Shown here piece by piece: positions 61,839 through 64,000 of a DNA stretch of 64,000 nt (its first letter is position 1; each line of letters begins with the position of its first letter). A program made the translations under genes and the position numbers. Source of the DNA: Kordiimonas sp. (GTDB lineage Bacteria > Pseudomonadota > Alphaproteobacteria > Sphingomonadales > Emcibacteraceae). The DNA lies in assembly GCA_002700365.1 (NCBI GenBank), contig PADB01000012.1:186001-250000 (forward strand), given 5' to 3'. The notes beneath the pieces were generated by a model. That model was not told the origin of the DNA, ran no database searches, and saw only the letters and a list, made by a program, of their open reading frames with translations.

Positions 61839-61872
61839 CTTGGCTAACGGCTAGCCGATATCTGGAAGCTAT
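61835..61872. terminator. Hairpin straddling the stop codons of two convergent genes
   Basis: ATAGCTT (61835-61841) pairs with AAGCTAT (61866-61872), enclosing a second inverted repeat GGCTA/TAGCC with the palindrome CGGCTAGCCG inside. It contains the stop codons of both the protease and the small membrane protein. T-rich sequence follows on the plus strand (TTTGTTTTC). Probably a bidirectional terminator. Confidence 0.5.
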
Positions 61873-62108
61873 TTGTTTTCGCCCGCGGCAGGCATGATTT
61901 TGTCTAGTTCCGCAGGATCGGCAGCCAGATCCGTTTCAGGCGCAATGAGCTGATCTGTTTCAGCAAATTCATTTTCAGGGACGCGCAAGGCACTATAGAC
62001 AGAAACGACGGCAACAACCCACCCTAAAACTGCACCAGCCACCCAGACTAATACTGAGTGCCGAAGGGAGAGCCGGTTTTGATCATTATTATCTAAATCA
62101 TTAGCCAT
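61869..62108 (-). CDS. Small single-pass membrane protein, 79 residues
   Basis: Not recognised. A 79-residue protein with a polar, Asn/Asp-rich first 15 residues, one membrane helix at about 18-40 (VLVWVAGAVLGWVVAVVSVYS), and an acidic C-terminal tail with many Glu/Asp/Ala that by the positive-inside rule probably lies in the periplasm. It has a good Shine-Dalgarno (AGGGAAA, 6 bases before ATG). Similar short membrane proteins are common in alphaproteobacteria without known function. A start-proximal Asn-Asp-Leu-Asp-Asn-Asn run is unusual but not diagnostic. Confidence 0.65.
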   Translation of the reverse strand: MANDLDNNDQNRLSLRHSVLVWVAGAVLGWVVAVVSVYSALRVPENEFAETDQLIAPETDLAADPAELDKIMPAAGENK

Positions 62109-62452
62109 ATCGGTTTCCCTGAGGTCTTTTACTCTCTAATAACATGTATAATACATTATTATGGTTAACAATTCCTTATGATCTTAAATAATTTTACTAA
62201 AAAAGAGAATAATTATTTAGTGTCATAACGGTTTACGTATTTCTTTACAAAAATGTAAAAATTAATGTCGATATCTATGTACTTACAATATTTGTGCCAA
62301 TCTTTAGAAACCCCTTATAAATCATTGTTGTAGTGCCAAGTGCGGACGTGTGCCAAGTAAGGCGCAAGACTAAGGTGTAAAGAACTCTGACATTTGCACC
62401 AAATATTAGGGGGAAAGCCGTGAAATTTTACAAAAAGGTGTAAAGTTAAACG
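62109..62452. other. AT-rich intergenic region with direct and inverted repeats
   Basis: About 344 bases without a gene, between the small membrane protein start and the phoB terminator. It contains GTGCCAAGT at 62333-62341 and 62350-62358 (17 bases apart), a related GTGCCAA at 62294-62300, AAGGTGTAAAG at 62372-62382 and 62435-62445, and the dyad ATGTAT-A-ATACAT at 62144-62156. Long A/T stretches occur at 62180-62290. It probably holds the promoter of the small membrane protein; a small RNA is possible but unproven. Confidence 0.5.
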
Positions 62453-62476
62453 AAAAAAAACTCTCCGAAGAGAGTT
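62453..62476 (-). terminator. Rho-independent terminator of phoB overlapping its stop codon
   Basis: A 7-bp stem (62459-62465 with 62470-62476) with a four-base loop that reads TTCG on the minus strand, followed by a run of T opposite 62453-62460. The start of the stem overlaps the stop codon (62475-62477). Confidence 0.9.
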
Positions 62477-63164
62477 AAATTTCTTTATCTAGTGCGTATC
62501 CCGCTGAACGAACGGTTCGGATAATATTTTTTGAGGAACCGGTATCCAGTGCTTTTCGAAGACGCCTAATATGTACGTCTACAGTGCGGGCTTCCACATA
62601 AATATCATGCCCCCATACAGCATCGAGTAGTTGTTCACGCGAAAAGACGCGGCCGGGATGTTCCATGAAATGGCGAAGCATCCGAAACTCGGTAGGACCT
62701 AAATGTATAGGTGTTCCGTCACGCATGACCTTATGGGAAGCCGTATCCATGCTGATACCGCCATATTCTAACGTCTGGCCGGACAGAGCAGGGCGTATTC
62801 TGCGTAATATGGCGTGTATGCGGGCAATAAGCTCACGCGGGGAAAAGGGCTTTGTTATGTAGTCATCTGCCCCTGTATCCAGCCCCCGGACACGGTCAGC
62901 TTCTTCTGAACGTGCTGTTAGCATTATAATTGGTACATTGCTGGTTTCGGGCTGCTTACGCAGCCGGCGGCAGATTTCAATGCCAGATAGATTAGGCAGC
63001 ATCCAATCAAGGATAATAAGGTCAGGAGGCGTTTCCGACGCCATCATCAGGCCATCTTCGCCATCCAGGGCTGTGTTGACGCTATAACCTTCCTGTTCCA
63101 GATTGTAGCGTACAAGCTCTGTAATGTTTATGTCATCCTCGACAAGAAGAATGCGCGCAGTCAT
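62475..63164 (-). CDS. phoB: Phosphate regulon response regulator PhoB
   Basis: A 229-residue OmpR/PhoB-type response regulator activating phosphate-starvation genes. The receiver domain has acidic pocket E9/D10/D11, phosphoacceptor D53 in LIILDWMLPNLSG, Thr in IIMLTAR and Lys in YITKPFSP. The winged-helix DNA-binding domain follows (about 130-229), with FRMLRHFMEHPGRVFSREQLLDAVWG. It is 41 bases after phoU on the same strand and ends the pst-phoU-phoB order. Confidence 0.95.
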   Translation of the reverse strand: MTARILLVEDDINITELVRYNLEQEGYSVNTALDGEDGLMMASETPPDLIILDWMLPNLSGIEICRRLRKQPETSNVPIIMLTARSEEADRVRGLDTGADDYITKPFSPRELIARIHAILRRIRPALSGQTLEYGGISMDTASHKVMRDGTPIHLGPTEFRMLRHFMEHPGRVFSREQLLDAVWGHDIYVEARTVDVHIRRLRKALDTGSSKNIIRTVRSAGYALDKEI

Positions 63165-63205
63165 ACAGCAGGACCCTTATTAACTATGTATATGTAACAG
63201 TTCAA

Positions 63206-63922
63206 TTATTCTTCTACATCCGGTGCGGCGGCAAGGTGGCTTTTATCCTTTTTAGGACGTTCCATATCCAGTGCCTTACCCGTTGCAATGTAATAGGCCA
63301 TTTCGGCAATATTTGTCGCATGATCACCAGCACGTTCGATGTTCTTCGCAATGAACAACATATGGGTTGCCGTCGTGATATAGTGGGGATGTTCCATCAT
63401 ATAGGTCAGCAATTCGCGGAACATGGTATTATAAATGGCATCAATTTCTTGGTCCCGGTGCCATATTTCTAAGGCAAGGTCGATATCACGGCGAATATAA
63501 GCATCAATGACATCTGTCACCATTTTGCTGGTGATATCTACCATATGGGAGAGTAAGCGCTCACTGGAGCGGATGCTGTCTGTCTCAAGCAGTACATCGA
63601 GACGTTTGGCAAAATTTTTCGCATAGTCCCCTATACGCTCCAAAGTATTAGAAATGCGAATAATTGCTATAATTTCACGTAGGTCAACAGCAACTGGTGC
63701 CCGGCGTGCGATAAACTCTACGGCACTGCGTTCAACATCGGAGTCTAAATCGTCCAGAAGCTGATCGGTGAGCCGAACTTTTTCTGCAAGCTCTGAATTG
63801 CGGTCTTGTAGTGCTGTTAATGAGTTTTGAAGCTGCGTATTAACAATGTTGGCCATTTGCACAACTTTGCTACGCATTTCGTTTAGTTCTTCATCGAATG
63901 ATGCAACAGTATGGTCAGTCAT
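63206..63922 (-). CDS. phoU: Phosphate signalling complex protein PhoU
   Basis: A 238-residue PhoU: two repeated three-helix bundles (about 10-110 and 115-215). Each half carries the metal-binding E/DxxxD pattern, ISNTLERIGDYAKNFAKR and AKNIERAGDHATNIAEMAYY. It links the Pst transporter with the PhoR-PhoB system and damps the response when phosphate is plentiful. The ATG is 57 bases after the pstB stop. The last 25 residues are Lys/Glu-rich. Confidence 0.95.
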   Translation of the reverse strand: MTDHTVASFDEELNEMRSKVVQMANIVNTQLQNSLTALQDRNSELAEKVRLTDQLLDDLDSDVERSAVEFIARRAPVAVDLREIIAIIRISNTLERIGDYAKNFAKRLDVLLETDSIRSSERLLSHMVDITSKMVTDVIDAYIRRDIDLALEIWHRDQEIDAIYNTMFRELLTYMMEHPHYITTATHMLFIAKNIERAGDHATNIAEMAYYIATGKALDMERPKKDKSHLAAAPDVEE

Positions 63923-63979
63923 TCTTTTGGCCCCATAGGATATAAAAGTTGCGATTTAGCAGAGTGTAAAAACGAACCC

Positions 63980-64000
63980 CTAGCCATAACGCCCAGTAAT
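63980..64000 (-). CDS. pstB: PstB C-terminal end (5' part outside window)
   Basis: The minus strand reads I-T-G-R-Y-G then TAG at 63980-63982. PstB, the ATPase of the phosphate ABC transporter, characteristically ends in YITGRFG, and pstB lies immediately upstream of phoU in most bacteria. Only six codons are visible, so the call rests mainly on this ending and on context. Confidence 0.7.
   Translation of the reverse strand: MTGRYG

Noticed and set aside
62220-62240. Pho-box-like TGTCAT near the phoB gene
   Set aside because: Only one half-site fits; the second half at the right distance matches poorly.
1-64000. tRNA, rRNA, CRISPR arrays and insertion sequences
   Set aside because: Looked for in all gaps; no cloverleaf-like segment, regular spacer-repeat array, transposase or terminal inverted repeat pair was found.

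Overview
The window reads as a contiguous chromosomal segment of an alphaproteobacterium with moderate, slightly AT-leaning base composition. The lineage call rests on alphaproteobacterial markers: flbT, flaF and flagellin beside an FlmG-like TPR glycosyltransferase, DUF2336 and DUF4170 proteins, a glnE-bcp-DUF455 operon, and a TipN-like coiled-coil membrane protein. An order such as Emcibacterales, Kordiimonadales or a Rhodospirillales relative would fit, but I cannot fix the genus by eye. There are no rRNA or tRNA genes, no insertion sequences and no CRISPR arrays.

Left part (1-31.7 kb) is mostly housekeeping: the 3' end of a class A penicillin-binding protein, prfB with its programmed +1 frameshift, an overlapping bactofilin/M23 peptidase pair, glnE-bcp-DUF455, an AsmA/YhdP-like giant protein, tyrS, anmK, a cysE/two cysteine desulfurases/ferredoxin operon, an enoyl-CoA hydratase, a diguanylate cyclase, a DEAD-box helicase, parE, an FAD-linked oxidase, several small or regulatory genes, an MlaC-like lipid carrier, a cytochrome c, and a sodium:alanine symporter gene broken by a frameshift.

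Middle part (30.6-40.1 kb) is a signalling, polarity and flagellar block: a DUF2336 protein, a TipN-like polar-landmark candidate, a receiver-domain protein whose phosphoacceptor Asp is Asn, translationally coupled to an Hpt-like protein, then FlmG-like glycosyltransferase, flbT, flaF, flagellin and flaG. A good sigma-54 -24/-12 element precedes flbT, and the flagellin gene is flanked by prominent dyads.

Right part (40.2-61.8 kb) is an exosortase A (XrtA/EpsH) exopolysaccharide locus. It has two layers. One is the standard XrtA set: export lipoprotein, Wzz-like chain-length protein, tyrosine autokinase, outer-membrane beta-barrel, ExeA-like ATPase, DUF3473 deacetylase, FemAB-like transferase, exosortase A fused to an EpsI domain, amidotransferase and a trypsin-like protease. 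The other is a less understood small-molecule module: two alpha/beta-hydrolase-fold proteins (one with a Cys nucleophile elbow, one with no nucleophile), a discrete acyl carrier protein, an AMP-forming ligase, a PLP decarboxylase, and an asparagine-synthetase-like enzyme whose glutaminase Cys is replaced by Thr. Together these could activate a carboxylate, load it on the carrier, make an amine by decarboxylation and join the two by an amide bond. That is the most interesting uncharacterised system in the window.

The right end holds phoB and phoU and the last six codons of pstB, all on the minus strand.
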